Assembly (NCBI RefSeq): GCF_032854445.1
Contig: NC_088300.1
Span: 77,677,966 to 77,741,965, forward strand
Length of the DNA stretch: 64,000 nucleotides
Direction of reading: 5' to 3'
Source: Liolophura sinensis
Lineage: Eukaryota; Mollusca; Polyplacophora; Chitonida; Chitonidae
In this document: in pieces, positions 46,258-57,910 of the stretch
Position numbering within the stretch: the first letter of the stretch is position 1
Layout of the letters: every line of letters starts with the position of its first letter
Program-made: the position numbers and the translations under genes
Notes under the pieces: generated by a model
What the model was told of the DNA's origin: nothing
Seen by the model: only the letters and a program-made list of their open reading frames with translations
Databases searched by the model: none

Positions 46258-46263
46258 AATAAA
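46258..46263 (+). terminator. TERF: Candidate TERF polyadenylation signal
   Basis: First canonical AATAAA after the TERF stop codon, 547 bp downstream. Noncanonical signals closer to the stop are possible. Confidence 0.4.
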
Positions 46264-46589
46264 CAAACACACTGAAGGAATCTTTACTGGCCAGTACAGA
46301 TTCACCTACACTATCATTTTGTCTAGTGTGTTTGAAACATTTCAACAGTTCAAACTGTACCAGAGTGTCCCTTGGAATGGAGGCAGTGTGAAACTAGCAA
46401 GCTTCAAAGAGACAAGGTTTCCTTCAGCAATGAGGCTGACCTAGCTTTCTTGTTTCTCTGCCAGTTCACATGCTGCTCTTGTGCACTCCCCATCTGTGGT
46501 CCCTTCATGGGCTTCTCCCACATTCTCCTTGCTCTACTGCCTCTAGTCCACATATAGTCATAAGTTCTCTTGTCATTTCACAAATATAT

Positions 46590-47405
46590 TTATACCTCAA
46601 AACCTTTATTTCACAAGATTTTCTTTCACACGCTCATTTCATAAGATCCGCTGTCACAGGCTCATTTCATAAGATCTTCCATCACAGGCTCATTTCATAA
46701 GATCCTCCATCACAGGCTCATTTCACAAGATCCTCCATCACAGGCTCATTTCAAAAGATCCTCCATCACAGGCTCATTTCAAAAGATCCTCCATCACAGG
46801 CTCATGTCAAGAGCCAAGAGCCTCTATCACAGGCTCCTGTCACAAGATCCTCCATCACAGGCTCCTGTCACAAGATCCTCTATCACAGGCTCATGTCACA
46901 AGATCCTCTATCACAGGTTCATGTCACAAGATCCTCTATCACAGGCTCATGTCACAAGATCCTCTATCACAGGGTCATGTCACAAGATCCTCTATCACAG
47001 GCTCCTGTCACAAGATCCTGCATTACGGGTTCATGTCACAAGATCCTCTAGCACAGGCTCCTGTCACAAGATCCTCTATCACAGGGTCATGTCACAAGAT
47101 CCTCTATCACAGGCTCCTGTCACAAGATCCTCCATCACAGGTTCATGTCACAAGATCCTGCACAGGCTCGTTTCACAAGATCCTCCATAACAGGCTCATG
47201 TCACAAGATCCTCTATCACAGGCTCATGTCACAAGATCCTCCATCACAGGCTCCTGTCACAAGATCCTCTACCACAGGCTCATTTCACAAGATCCTCTAA
47301 CACAGGCTCCTGTCACAAGATCCTCTATCACAGGCTCATTTCACAAGATCCTCCAGCAAAGGCTCATTTTACAAGATCTTCTATGACAGGCTCATTTCAC
47401 TAGGG
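46590..47405. repeat. 28-bp minisatellite
   Basis: About 29 copies of a 28-bp unit of the type ATCCTCTATCACAGGCTCAT then GTCACAAG. Variation between ATTTCACAAG, CTGTCACAAG and ATGTCACAAG divides it into sub-blocks. Open frames of up to 145 codons are repeat artefacts. Confidence 0.96.
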
Positions 47406-48119
47406 TCTGGCATAGTATCATACGCATGCTTCTCTATGGAAGGTAAATTTCATAAGATTTTTTCATTCACTATTTGAGAAGTATGTGCTGATTTCACACG
47501 TGAGTTTGTTGTAATGATGCTGCAGAATTTACAAAAGGTCTCCAGTGCTAAAACGTTTAGTCTTGCAACAATATCGGTCTATGTAATTATGTCTCAATGA
47601 ATATTATTGTGTGTATTGCAGAGTGCAATAGTGTAATGCAGTAAATGCAGAGTAATTATTTGTAAGTACTGAGTACAAGTAATTGATGTAATTGACTTTA
47701 ATTTGCTGATGGGATGTCCTGTGTATTGTCAACACTGCATTACACAGGGATGAACATGACATGAATCTATGAATGAAGCTCTGAATGAATATCAAAAATT
47801 GGATGTTTTAAAATAAAATTTATTTGTCTCATAAGTTGTTGGAGGTTAGATATTTCAGATAGTGTATAATGTAATACAGGAGTAACACACATAGTGTATA
47901 TACAGTAAAAGTTTTCAGTACTGTCACTTTGAACTGTTTTTACATCTTGTGCTGTATAGTTGAATCAGCAGCTGTATTGTGTTCCTGTTTTGGCCACAGC
48001 TTTTAAGAGTAATTCTTCCAGTCAGAAACGTTATCAATGTATAGTCACTTTTGTCACAGCATGTGTGTCTTGTGTACTTTTTTTGAGATACTTGTTCGAA
48101 AATAAGAGGAAGGAAGTGG
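47406..48119. other. No gene recognised
   Basis: AT-rich spacer between two minisatellites, with no coding signal on either strand. Confidence 0.4.
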
Positions 48120-48680
48120 TTGTTTGGGAACATGAAGTATTGGGTGTATGGGAACAATGTTCTGGATGTATGGGAATGTGATGTTCAGGGTACATGGGAA
48201 CAGTGTTCTGGATGTATGGGAACAGTGTTCTGGATGTATGGGAACATGATGTTCATTGTATATGGGAACAATGTTCTGGGTACATGGGAACAATGTTCTG
48301 GGTGTATTTGAACTTGATGTTCTGGGTACATTTGAACAGTGTTCTGGGTGTGTTTGAACAGGATGTTCTGGGTACATGGGAACAGTGTTCTGGATGTGTG
48401 GGAACAATGTTCTGGATGTGTGGGAATGTGATGTTCAGGGTACATGAGAACAGTGTTCTGGGTGTGTTTGAACAGGATGTTCTGGGTACATGGGAACAGT
48501 GTTCTGGATGTGTGGGAACAATGTTCTGGATGTGTGGGAATGTGATGTTCAGGGTACATGAGAACAATGTTCGGGGTGTATTTGAACATGATGTTCTGGG
48601 AAACATGGGAACAATGTTCTGGATGTATAGGAACACAATGTTCGCAGTTCATGGGAACAATGTTCTGGGTGTGAAGATAT
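48120..48680. repeat. 22-bp minisatellite with a higher-order period near 110 bp
   Basis: About 25 copies of a 22-bp unit of the type GGGAACAATGTTCTGGATGT plus two bases. A five-unit block (about 110 bp: one TTTGAACAGGATGTTC unit, three GGGAACA units, one GGGAATGTGATGTTC unit) is repeated almost exactly at about 48340-48450 and 48450-48560. The unit is partly palindromic (GAACAATGTTC). Confidence 0.95.
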
Positions 48681-48867
48681 TTATTTGTATTCATAAATGT
48701 TATGAGATAATAATTGTTAAGTTTACATCGTTACTTGTTATTTCTTCACAAAATGTGAATACACTTATGTGTATAGTAAAGATTCTAATGCTGTAAGCTG
48801 GGGTATTGTGTGAGTTATAGGTAAACACACACAAAGGTGAGTCTCTCTGGCCAGGTTTTTAGGGTGC
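48681..48867. other. Spacer without recognised features
   Basis: AT-rich short interval. Confidence 0.3.
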
Positions 48868-49066
48868 TAGCTCAGTACAATGACTCGGGTGTTTCTCACC
48901 ACTGCGGTCGATCAGGCTGACTTCCTCTCCGTTAGTATATGGGAGGGTCTACAAGCAATGTACAGTTGGTCATGTGTTCCCCCCGGGCTTGATGTGGTTT
49001 CCTCTCTGCTGGCGCCATCTGTGCTTCTTTGAGTACGACGTGAAACTCCAGTCAAAGGAATGAACA
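48868..49066 (+). mobile_element. SINE family B, with head
   Basis: Head with GGTGCTAGCTCAGTACAATG, then GGGAGGGTCTACAAGCAATG, CCCCCGGGCTTGATGTGGTT and the 3' core GAGTACGACGTGAAACTCCA. The GTCGTATAAGTGAAATATTC segment seen in other copies is absent or replaced here. Confidence 0.78.
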
Positions 49067-49367
49067 AATAGGCAAGTCATCATAGATGTATTGGGTAGAA
49101 TTCTTGAGTATCGTGTGAAAGACCTATCAGACTAATGAATGAACTCGAATACATCCAGCCTTGGGGGACATGTGTGTGGGGACGGGGGCATACTGATTCT
49201 GGTACTGGCTGTGAGTGTGGCCTTAAGGGAGTACGGCAATAATGCTGGAATGATGTCAAGGGCATTTGAAATTCTAGGAAGGCATTTCGTATTACTTTAA
49301 TCCGTTTCATTTAACATTGTTTTTAAGACACAGAGGATTTGAAACTGAAGTAACTCTTTAAATGGTA
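49067..49367. other. Spacer without recognised features
   Basis: About 300 bp without recognisable coding or repeat signal. Confidence 0.35.
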
Positions 49368-50295
49368 CATGTTTATCGGCACTTACGTACTCTTGGTCAT
49401 CAGCACTTATGTTCTCTTGGTCATCAGCACTTGAGTACTCTTGGTCATCGGCACTTACATACTCGTGGTCATCAGCACTTGCGTACTCGTGGTCATCAGC
49501 ACTTGAGTACTCTTGGTCATCAGCACTTGAGTACTCTTGGTCATCAGCACTTACATACTCGTGGTCATCAGCACTTGCATACTCTTGGTCATCAGCACTT
49601 GAGTACTCTTGGTCATCAGCACTTGCGTACTCGTGGTCATCAGCACTTGAGTACTCTTGGTCATCAGCACTTACATACTCGTGGTCATCAGCACTTGCAT
49701 ACTCTTGGTCATCAGCACTTGAGTACTCTTGGTCATCAGCACTTACATACTCGTGGTCATCAGCACTTGCATACTCTTGGTCATCAGCACTTATGTTCTC
49801 TTGGTCATCAGCACTTGAGTACTCTTGATCATCAGCACTTACATACTCGTGGTCATCAGCACTTGCATACTCTTGGTCATCAGCACTTGCGTACTCTTGG
49901 TCATCAGCACTTGAGTACTCTTGGTCATCAACACTTGAGTACTCTTGGTCATCAGCACTTTCGTATTCTTGGTCATCAGCACTTGCGTACTCGTGGTCAT
50001 CAGCACTTGCGTACTCTTGGTCATCAGCACTTGCATACTCGTGGTCATCAGCACTTGCGTACTCGTGGTCATCAGCACTTGCGTACTCTTGGTCATCAGG
50101 ACTTGCGTACTCGTGGTCATCAGCACTTGGGTACTCGTGGTCATCAACACTTGCGTATTCGTGGTCATCAGCACTTGGGTACTCTTGATCATCAGCACTT
50201 ATGTACTATTAGTCATCAGCATTTGTTGGTCATCAGCACTTAGGTACTCTTGGTCATCAGCACTTACATACCCTTGGTCATCAGCACTCCACTCC
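49368..50295. repeat. 24-bp minisatellite, about 0.93 kb
   Basis: About 38 copies of a 24-bp unit (GGTCATCAGCACTTGCGTAC plus TCKT). Since 24 is divisible by three and the unit has no stop in most frames, long open frames arise in several phases. The longest has 293 codons of an 8-residue repeat (GHQHLSTL type). The equal openness of unrelated frames argues against a gene. The right end abuts a family C SINE at its 3' side. Confidence 0.96.
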
Positions 50296-50296
50296 T

Positions 50297-50612
50297 CAGT
50301 CAGATGATGAGAAGGGGCCATTAAGTGCGTGTACATGTATTGTGTCTTCTTGTGGGGAGGGTGAATCCATGCCGCCAAAGTGCTGCTGCCACTCAAGTAT
50401 CACGCTGCAGACACCAGACATGGCACCCCACCCAGTCAAATAATACTGACACCAGGCCAACCAGTCAGTGTTTCAGTGCTCAAACCTCTCAGTGCTGAGC
50501 GACAGCAGCAAGTGCCATTTTTAAAGTCTTTGGTTTGACCCGACCGGGTTTGTTTCCAAGGTCTCGCAACTTCAAAGCAGATGCTCTTAACGATTAGTCC
50601 ACCGAAGCGGTA
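50297..50612 (-). mobile_element. SINE family C, bordered by the 24-bp minisatellite
   Basis: Reverse-oriented: the 3' side at left (CTCAGTCAGATGATGAGAAG, matching the reverse of CATATGACTGA in other copies), body (CAATACATGTACACGCAC on minus, GGTTGGCCTGGTGTCAGTAT) and head at right (on minus, ACCGCTTCGGTGGACTAATC). The usual 3' core after CATATGACTGA is replaced by the minisatellite. Confidence 0.78.
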
Positions 50613-50775
50613 TAAATCAAATAAGTAACCCACTCCAACCCAAGGAAAGTGGTGTTATCTTATTATTATGTGCGTCAGAACAGTCTTCCAGTTATCTGCC
50701 AGAAGTAATTTGTTCATTTTTTTACTGTCAACTTAGTAAATATAATGGTGTTTACTGTTTTTTTTTTTTTTAATC

Positions 50776-51141
50776 ACCGGCCCAGATAGCACAGTTGGTA
50801 GAGCGTCCGCTTCGGGACCGGTAGATCCAGGATCAATCCTTGATCGAGTCACACCTAAGACTTTAAAAGAGGAGGTTGTAACTTCCTCGCTTGTCGTTCA
50901 GCAGGAAGGGATAGTGCAACGACTGGTTGACCCGTATCAGTATAATGGCTCGGGCGGGGCGGCTTACTTGCCTTCGGTAAGTCGTCTCAGTGAGGCAGCA
51001 CTTAATAAAAGAGAGGTGGAAATCCGTCCTGCAACAAGGAGGCACATTACACGTACATGCACCCTAATGATTCCTTCGTCGTCATATGACTGAAAAATTG
51101 TTGAGAACGACGTTAAACCCCAAGCACTCACTCACTCACTC
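50776..51141 (+). mobile_element. SINE family A, full length
   Basis: Head GGCCCAGATAGCACAGTTGG then TAGAGCG (box A), box B GGATCAATCC, body TAAGACTTTAAAAGAGGAGG, 3' core GAGAACGACGTTAAACCCCA, tail CACT repeats. An 11-bp direct repeat TTTTTTTAATC lies at 50765-50775 and 51142-51152. The tRNA-like head supplies an internal RNA polymerase III promoter. Confidence 0.95.
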
Positions 51142-52114
51142 TTTTTTTAATCTTTTTACATTTTGTATATGCATATCTGTTAAGCCTTTTATCTGTGTAA
51201 ATTACTGTAAATCTCCAACCATTTTGACCTCTTAAGAACTTTTTTCAGTGGAATTAATGCATACAATTAGTATGAAAAAGACGCCAAAAATGACTTGTCA
51301 CTAAAGATGCAAGTTTCGTAAAACACTGCAGTTGTTTTTCTACACCTCATAGTTCTGTCAGAATGTTTCAAAATATTAGTCACAGGGGTAGTTGAAAAGG
51401 TTGATTAATTAGAGTATGCATCAATAAAAATTTCCGAATTCATGTCGTGTGTAAATCCTCTGTCTTGCACGTACCTTATTCACCCTGATCATGTTCACTC
51501 TGTGGGTGACAGGGTAATCTCCCTTGATCTGTAACTTGTATGTTAAGGACATATTTTGATAAGTAAAGTGAAGTTGTCTAAATGAAATATGTTACCTTTC
51601 CCTGTGCCATGGCAACTCGGGTCCAAGCTGAACTGACCATTGTTCTGCTTGTAGTGATTATGTAGCTCACTGTCAATTATTACATGTAACCACTGAAATA
51701 CTACCAGTGAGATTGGCTGTAGGAGACACTTAAATGCAAACTTCACATCAATACATTAAGCACTGAAGTCATGAATTTGTTAATATACGGATATGCGCAC
51801 CGAGCATCATTGGTGGAACATTCTCTCATGTCATTGTGCTTAATATGTCTGTGAAACTTGAGATCAGCAGGCCTACGTGCTGTACTGTTTAAAATACCAC
51901 CCCTAACATTAATTCTATTACACGAAGTCATGAATTTTATAATTCACAGTAAATTTATATGCATACAGCGCATCATGGATGGAACATGCCCACTCATGTT
52001 TTGCTTTACGTGTGTGCAAACCTCAGCTGAACACAAGCAGTACTCTTTGAGATACAACCCCTAACATTTAATTACTTATCGATTCTAATGCACAATACAC
52101 AATGTCATAAATTT
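51142..52114. other. No gene recognised
   Basis: AT-rich sequence, no recognisable coding signal. Two loosely similar segments near 51740-51880 and 51900-52070 share CATGAATTT and a GCATCAT..GGTGGAACAT/GATGGAACAT pattern, suggesting an old local duplication. Confidence 0.4.
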
Positions 52115-52372
52115 TGTAATTTATTTATTTCATTGATGTTTTACGCCGTACTCAAGAATATTTCAAATATACGACGGCAGCCAGCATTATGGTGGGAGGA
52201 AACTGGGCAATACCCATGGGAAACCCACGACAATCTGCAGGTTGTTGGCAGACCTTCCCATTAAGAGGAAGCCAGCAATAGCTGGACTTGAACTCACAGC
52301 GACTGGATTGATGAGAGGTTCCTGGGTCATTGCGTCGTGCTAGCCACTTCGGCCACAGAGGTCCCCGCAGCA
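52115..52372 (-). mobile_element. SINE family B, full length
   Basis: Tail (ATTT repeats) at left, then TACTCAAGAATATTTCAAAT, ACGACGGCAGCCAGCATTAT and GGGAGGAAACTGGGC. On minus, the head begins GGGACCTCTGTGGCCGAAGT, with box B as the reverse of GGACTTGAACTCACAG. It shows the Ser/Leu-tRNA-like head most clearly. Confidence 0.93.
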
Positions 52373-52506
52373 CCTAGTATGTACATAGATAGTTAATTAA
52401 TATGCACACAGCCCATCAACCACAAAATCTCTCTTGTGTTATTGTGCCCTGTGTGCAAAACTTGAATACATGCAATACTTTTTAAGGTACGGTCCCCAAC
52501 ATTGCT

Positions 52507-52866
52507 ACCGGCCCGGATAGCACAGTTGGTAGAGCGTCCGCTTCAGGACCGGTAGATCCAGGATCAATCCTTGATCGAGTCACACCTAAGACTTTAAAAG
52601 AGGAAGTTGTAACTTCCTCGCTTGGCGTTCAGCATGAAGGGGATAGTGCAACGACTGGTTGACCCATATCAGTATAATGGCTCGGGCGGGGCGGCTTGCT
52701 TGCCTTCGGTAAGTCGTCTCAGTGAAGCAGCACTAAATAAAAGAGCGGTGGAAATCCTTCCTGCAACAAGGAGGCACATTACATGTGCATGCACCCTAAG
52801 GATTCCTTCGTCGTCATATGACTGAAAAATTGTTGAGTACGACGTTAAACCCCAAGCACTCACTCA
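52507..52866 (+). mobile_element. SINE family A, full length with perfect target-site duplication
   Basis: Head CCGGCCCGGATAGCACAGTT then GGTAGAGCG, box B GGATCAATCC, body and 3' core GAGTACGACGTTAAACCCCA, CACT-repeat tail. A 12-bp direct repeat CCCAACATTGCT lies at 52495-52506 and 52867-52878. It is nearly identical to the copy at 50776, so the family was active fairly recently. Confidence 0.96.
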
Positions 52867-52928
52867 CCCAACATTGCTCTCACTGTTATTGGACGCCGAT
52901 GCTCAATGTATGACATAAGCTATGTCTG

Positions 52929-52975
52929 CTCTATGTTTGTTTTATTTGTTTGGTGTTTTAAGCCATACTCAAGAA
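52929..52975 (-). mobile_element. SINE family B, tail fragment
   Basis: Only the 3' end: TTTATTTGTTTGGTGTTTTA then AGCCATACTCAAGAACACG. Confidence 0.65.
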
Positions 52976-53709
52976 CACGTGTCTATACTATGTTTAAAGG
53001 AACTAATAATAAAGAAACAAAAAGTCTTTGAACATAAATATCAATGTTCCACAAGCTTTCAGTCACCCTTTTATCACTGGATAAAGAGAGAATAGAAAGA
53101 AATAATGCTTTCCCATTTTGTCCACAAAGTGTCCTCACAAAGGCTGGAACAGCCTTGGCCCAAATTGCTTTTCACAGGAAAGGAGCAAAGAACCCTATAT
53201 TGTTTTCAGCCAAGCATCATGGTGGCAGAGCTGATCAGTCACTAAATCTACGGGTTAGAGTTCACAAGAGTGTAGTAAAGAGGATGGATTGGCTCACTTA
53301 GGCACATCCTCATCCTTTGATTGGTCACTGTATGTCGGTTTATGGTTTTATTGGCTCTGCCCAAGACGTTTTGATGGGAAGACTTTTTCTGCAGCAGAGA
53401 GCACTCAAATTAAAGCCTTTTGACTGACTGATTGACTGCAAGCAATGGGCAGAGGAAACAAGGCAGAGCACTAGCCATACCCAGAGCTAATGTTAGCATA
53501 ATGTTAAAGGGGCACAACCCTTGTCCAAATGGACTGACACCACTGCAACAAAGTTTTACAAGTTAGCAAAGCTATGAGGTCCGGCAGGAAGGTAGACCCA
53601 CTGGACTAAGAATGGGTGTTGAGAGTTGTGTCCCTTGAACCATAGTACATCGTGTAGTTAAAAAAGAACAACACATCAAAGTGATTTTGAAAAAAAGTAT
53701 GCAGCGAGC
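52976..53709. other. Intergenic; no gene recognised
   Basis: Contains an 85-codon open frame (53044-53301, +) without recognisable domain. Lies between the converging TERF and nuclear-receptor genes. Confidence 0.35.
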
Positions 53710-53715
53710 TTTATT
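53710..53715 (-). terminator. Candidate polyadenylation signal of the nuclear receptor gene
   Basis: AATAAA on the minus strand (TTTATT on plus), about 3.4 kb beyond the receptor stop codon. The intervening sequence is free of recognisable SINEs and minisatellites, unlike its surroundings, which suits a long 3' untranslated region. Nearer signals are possible. Confidence 0.3.
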
Positions 53716-56700
53716 CAGCTGGGAAGCATTTTGCTACAGTTTTACTAAAACAAGACAAAAACTTTAATGTCAGTTATTTGGAACAAGCTGAGTTTGAAAA
53801 TCAGAAGCAGCAGTGTAAATAAAGACTCCTTATGTACAAATGCTCTCGTAAAGGAATTTCAAAAGTGCCAAAGACATCTCACTGAAATTTCATACAAAAT
53901 GAAGGACTTGTTTCTCTAATCCATACTCTGGAAAACAATCATGATTTAAAGCTTGCTAAAAATGTTTCAAAAACAAAAATTTGTACTGATTTGTACTTGA
54001 AAATTCAATGTTTACTAACATGCGCCTTAGATAGTATGTGAATACATATACAGACTAGTAGTCTAAAAAGTAAGTTTGTGACATTCGATCACCAGAAGAA
54101 ATACACTTGATGTTTGGATATTGAATTTGACGTGTCGGTGTAATTTGTACTGAGCTCTGGACATAATGGAAATACTTATTTGGTAAATCATCGCCACACT
54201 TCTCAACTCAGAAATCTTTGCCAAACCACTGACAAGCGAAAAAGCAACAATATATATTACAGCGTCAAAGCAAGATATTTATATGGTATTTCATATCTAT
54301 ATATATATCTATATATATATATGTATGTATGTATAAGTATATACTGATTCTTTGATGAACACAAGAGACAAGAGGACAGTTTTTCAGTGCTGATCCTGTC
54401 ATTTAGTACACTGGGTCATCCAAAGCCTCAGTTGCTGCTTCCTGACTTACTTCGCAGATTCATCCAAAGGTTAGGTAATGATTTTAAGGAGCAGTGTCGA
54501 CAGTTGTACGCAGATAACAATATACTTGATACAATAGTCAGACTGACCAGACACACAGATGGACAATATGCACAACAGCTCACCATTTCAGCACATAATT
54601 GTATCTGAGCTAAAGGAGCAGGAAATTTCTAAATCTAGCACTATTTACAACACAGCTTTTCGGCTTAAAATCAATTCTTAACAAAACAATTACCCCTATA
54701 TCTGAGCAGGCATGTGTAATCTGTGATAAGGAATTAGGGACAAAGACATGTACATTATTGCTGTCATTTCCTGATAGGCTTCTTCACAACACCAGGCTTG
54801 GTTTTGCTGGCCACAGGATATAGGATGTCTTATCCCTGAGGAGGGTTCCAGGCAGTGTACAGGAGTGACGCCCAACTGAAGCAAGGCGTAGCGGTCAGCG
54901 TACATGCACAAGTTCTGCTGTAGCCAGTACATCCACATTTATAACAGTGAGGCAGCATGTGGCTAGTGAATGAGGAGGAACTTCAGCAGCAGCAGCACAG
55001 TGTGTATGGTTCATACAAGCACCTGACTTCTCCTGTTAGGTAAATACCAAGCCAAATTTGCCTACATACAACTTGTTACTGGTTAACACGAAGTAGGAAT
55101 TACCTGAAGTGAAGAGTAAGTACACTGAGTAAAAAGGCTTACCAGTCAGCACTCGATATTGTTCTAGACTTCAACTATATCAGACAATGACATGAGTAGC
55201 AAATACTCATTTAATATCAGCTTACCAATAGTGTCTGTGGAGTTCAAAGTCATTTCTGATAAGAAACATGTACGTCATACTCAACTGAGTAAAGACAATC
55301 AGAATCTCACTGTTTAACATCCGGTGAAATATATCTACATTTAGTCAGTTTTCAAAATTGAGAAATTCAGAGCCGAAGACACAGCATATGCTCTGTATAC
55401 ACGGTAGGCTCTTGCTGCTATTGTCATAGAAAACAGCAAAATGTAGGCACTGCATAAGCTAATTAGCTGCACTAGTCAATAGTTCAGAAAAAGGCTACAA
55501 AGGATTTACATCTAAAATCTGTAAGTTATCTTGGTACCCCAGTACAGTGTACATAAAACCATGATCCAGCCTCCTCCATTCAGGCGGCGACAGCTCTAAC
55601 ACAACCATAATCCCTCTTTCAAGTAGAATTGCGCTTTGTCGTGTCAGGAAATTGAACTTCTGCCAAATCAAGTTTGTGCGAATATGACAAAATCTTCCTC
55701 CTGTGCAGTTTTGATTTTTTTTTTAACAAGATTTTAGTTGTGCGACAAAACAAATATGATGCTAATCATGGACATTTCACAGTCAGGAAATTTTTCTCAA
55801 GTATGTTTCATTTTCATTTATGTGGCACTCGATGTGAGCAGGTTTTTGGATTGTGAAATAGTTTTTACACAATTTCATCCAGAAATTCACCTCTTGATTT
55901 CTAATAGCATGATTAATAATTCAATAATCATCTCTATTTTCATTACTAAACAGTACAGGATTATTGTAGATGATAAAATGGAGATATACATGGATGTACA
56001 GCAAATTATACAACAGTATGTAACAAGATTAATAATACTGACAAAAGAGTAAAAAGACAAAAGGTGAATTTACCAGCCCTTGTGATTTCAGAAATCAAAA
56101 AGAAAAGCATTAAAAATTCGTAGTATTTCTGGAATTCCAATCCAGGAAAATGACGTTAATACAGGATCATGTCTACCATTATGTATCTATGTCACTCCTG
56201 CTCAGGCATGAGGGAAAACAAAACATGCACACAAAGTAGTCCAAGCTATAATAAAGGAACGGAGAACTGAGCATTCCCCAAATACTTCAAGTCATTTCAC
56301 CGAGGTCATATTTTAGATCTGAGGCAGGTCAACATTGGCAGGCACTGGTGGAAGTAGCACTGTTCATCACATGTCAGCTGGAGTTCACTCCCCTTGGTTA
56401 CCACAGGCTATCACAGGGGGGCAGTTCCACTCACATATCACAACTGCCATCTCTTCTCACCACCTCCTACCACGGCTGACTATGTACACAGTTCTTCCAT
56501 GGCACGTTGTTGTACGCTGTCAATCTACCTCACAGCAGTACTTACTATAATGTTTGTAAACTACTGACTGCATCTACGTGCAAGTAGTCAACTTTAAGGC
56601 ATCAACAGTCAAAGCTGCTGGTGGATAACTTGGTTTAATCACAAACTTCTGATTAGAGTGCTACCTGAAAGTGAATATGTCATCAAACCTGAGCACTAAC

Positions 56701-57117
56701 TCCTCGTGTATTCACAGGTGGTTTAAGTAAAATATACACACATTTCTCAACTCACTTTTACAAGGTGGCTCGAAAACTTGAAAACAGATAGACCTCCCCT
56801 TTCTCGAAATGACCCTTCTTGTTGGCAAGGTACTGGTCACTTTTATAAAGTGAATTTGCATATAAAACCATCACCCATTTTTCAGTCCTTACTTAGGATT
56901 GCTTTTTTTTTTTAGCAATCAAGGCGTCAAAGCAACAAAACAGGGTTGGAAAAATGGTGGAAGGCTTAATCTGTCTGCAGCTGAGCTAATTTCTTTCTTC
57001 TCTTTGGGCATGGCTGATTGGCAATCAATCATGGAGCTGTGGCAAGGACACTGTGATTGGTGTCGGTGACAGAATGAACGAGACATCAACATGGAGCGTG
57101 ACCTTGAGGCCGTTGTC
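53716..57117 (-). other. Probable 3' untranslated region of the nuclear receptor gene
   Basis: 3.4 kb without recognisable transposon copies; a TA repeat lies at about 54298-54326. No other gene is recognised. Assignment as 3' UTR is inference from position and lack of repeats. Confidence 0.35.
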
Positions 57118-57910
57118 CTAAGGTCTAGGTAAATTGAGGTCAAGCACTTCCTTCATAAGAGGCTGGATTCCCTCAGGATTCACCTTCAGCAATACCTGTG
57201 AATGCTCCTCATTCAGGTTACGTATGTCTGTGAGCTTCATGAGCAGTTTGGGGTACAGAAGTTTTACAGTATACACGGAGTACTTGGACTCCAGGTAGCG
57301 TAGCAACAGCAGGGCATATTTGTCCTGTTCAAAAGCCACGTAGCTTTTGTCTAGTAGATTGGGCCTATCAGGAGAAAACAAGGATATAACCAACAGGAGG
57401 ATGAGAACAGTTTCGTCAGCTCGTAGATCGACAGCCAGCGATTTCACGAATTTCATGTGTTCCTCAAATAGCCCACCACCTTCTCCCATTTTCAACTGTT
57501 CTGTGGACATGGCGTTCGTTTCCTTATCATAGGGATCCAGGAATTGCTGCTTCTCTTTATCAAAGTTTATGACGGAGCGGATGATAAGAAGTTCTATGCT
57601 GCCCCCTTTCAGAAGGCTGATCTGGTCACTCTGTGAGAGCGCCTTGAACGCCTTGATTTTCTTGGCCATATCGATGACCCTGCGCACACTCAGCTCAGCG
57701 ATGTTCACCAGGTCAATCATGGACGGGTTGTTACGAGGGTAGTCTGATTCGACCCCGACTTCTAGTGACATACGGTATGCACCCACAATCTCGTTGATCA
57801 TGAGGTACTCCTCTTGTTCCATGTGCCGTAGTTTCTGCTGCGATGTTGAAACATCTCCCGACTGCATGGACGGGGAACTGCCCTTCGGGTAACTAACCTC
57901 GCGCTGTTTT
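57118..57910 (-). CDS. NR1J-like: Nuclear receptor exon: hinge, ligand-binding domain, AF-2
   Basis: Starts after the acceptor TGTGTTACAG. A short Ser/Gln-rich hinge leads into the domain at EEYLMINEIVGAYRM. The signature of helices 3-5 is VIDMAKKIKAFKALSQSDQI followed by SLLKGGSIELLIIRS. Later segments include LILLLVISLFSPDRPNLLD and YALLLLRYLESKYS. The C-terminal activation helix is PLMKEVLDL (hydrophobic-hydrophobic-x-E-hydrophobic), so coactivator binding looks preserved. The whole domain sits in one exon. Stop TAG at 57120-57118. Confidence 0.94.

Noticed and set aside
46804-47386. Two open frames of 128 and 145 codons
   Set aside because: Repeat artefacts of the 28-bp array.
48185-48796. 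Open frames of up to 200 codons on both strands
   Set aside because: Artefacts of the 22-bp array; both strands are open in the same place.
49362-50243. 293-codon open frame of an 8-residue repeat
   Set aside because: 24-bp minisatellite; unrelated frames on both strands are equally open, so no frame is selected.
50776-50850. tRNA gene at the SINE head
   Set aside because: Box A- and box B-like sequences are present, but no complete cloverleaf was seen; the body and tail show it is a SINE.
53044-53301. 85-codon open frame
   Set aside because: No domain, no splice-site or repeat context supporting a gene.
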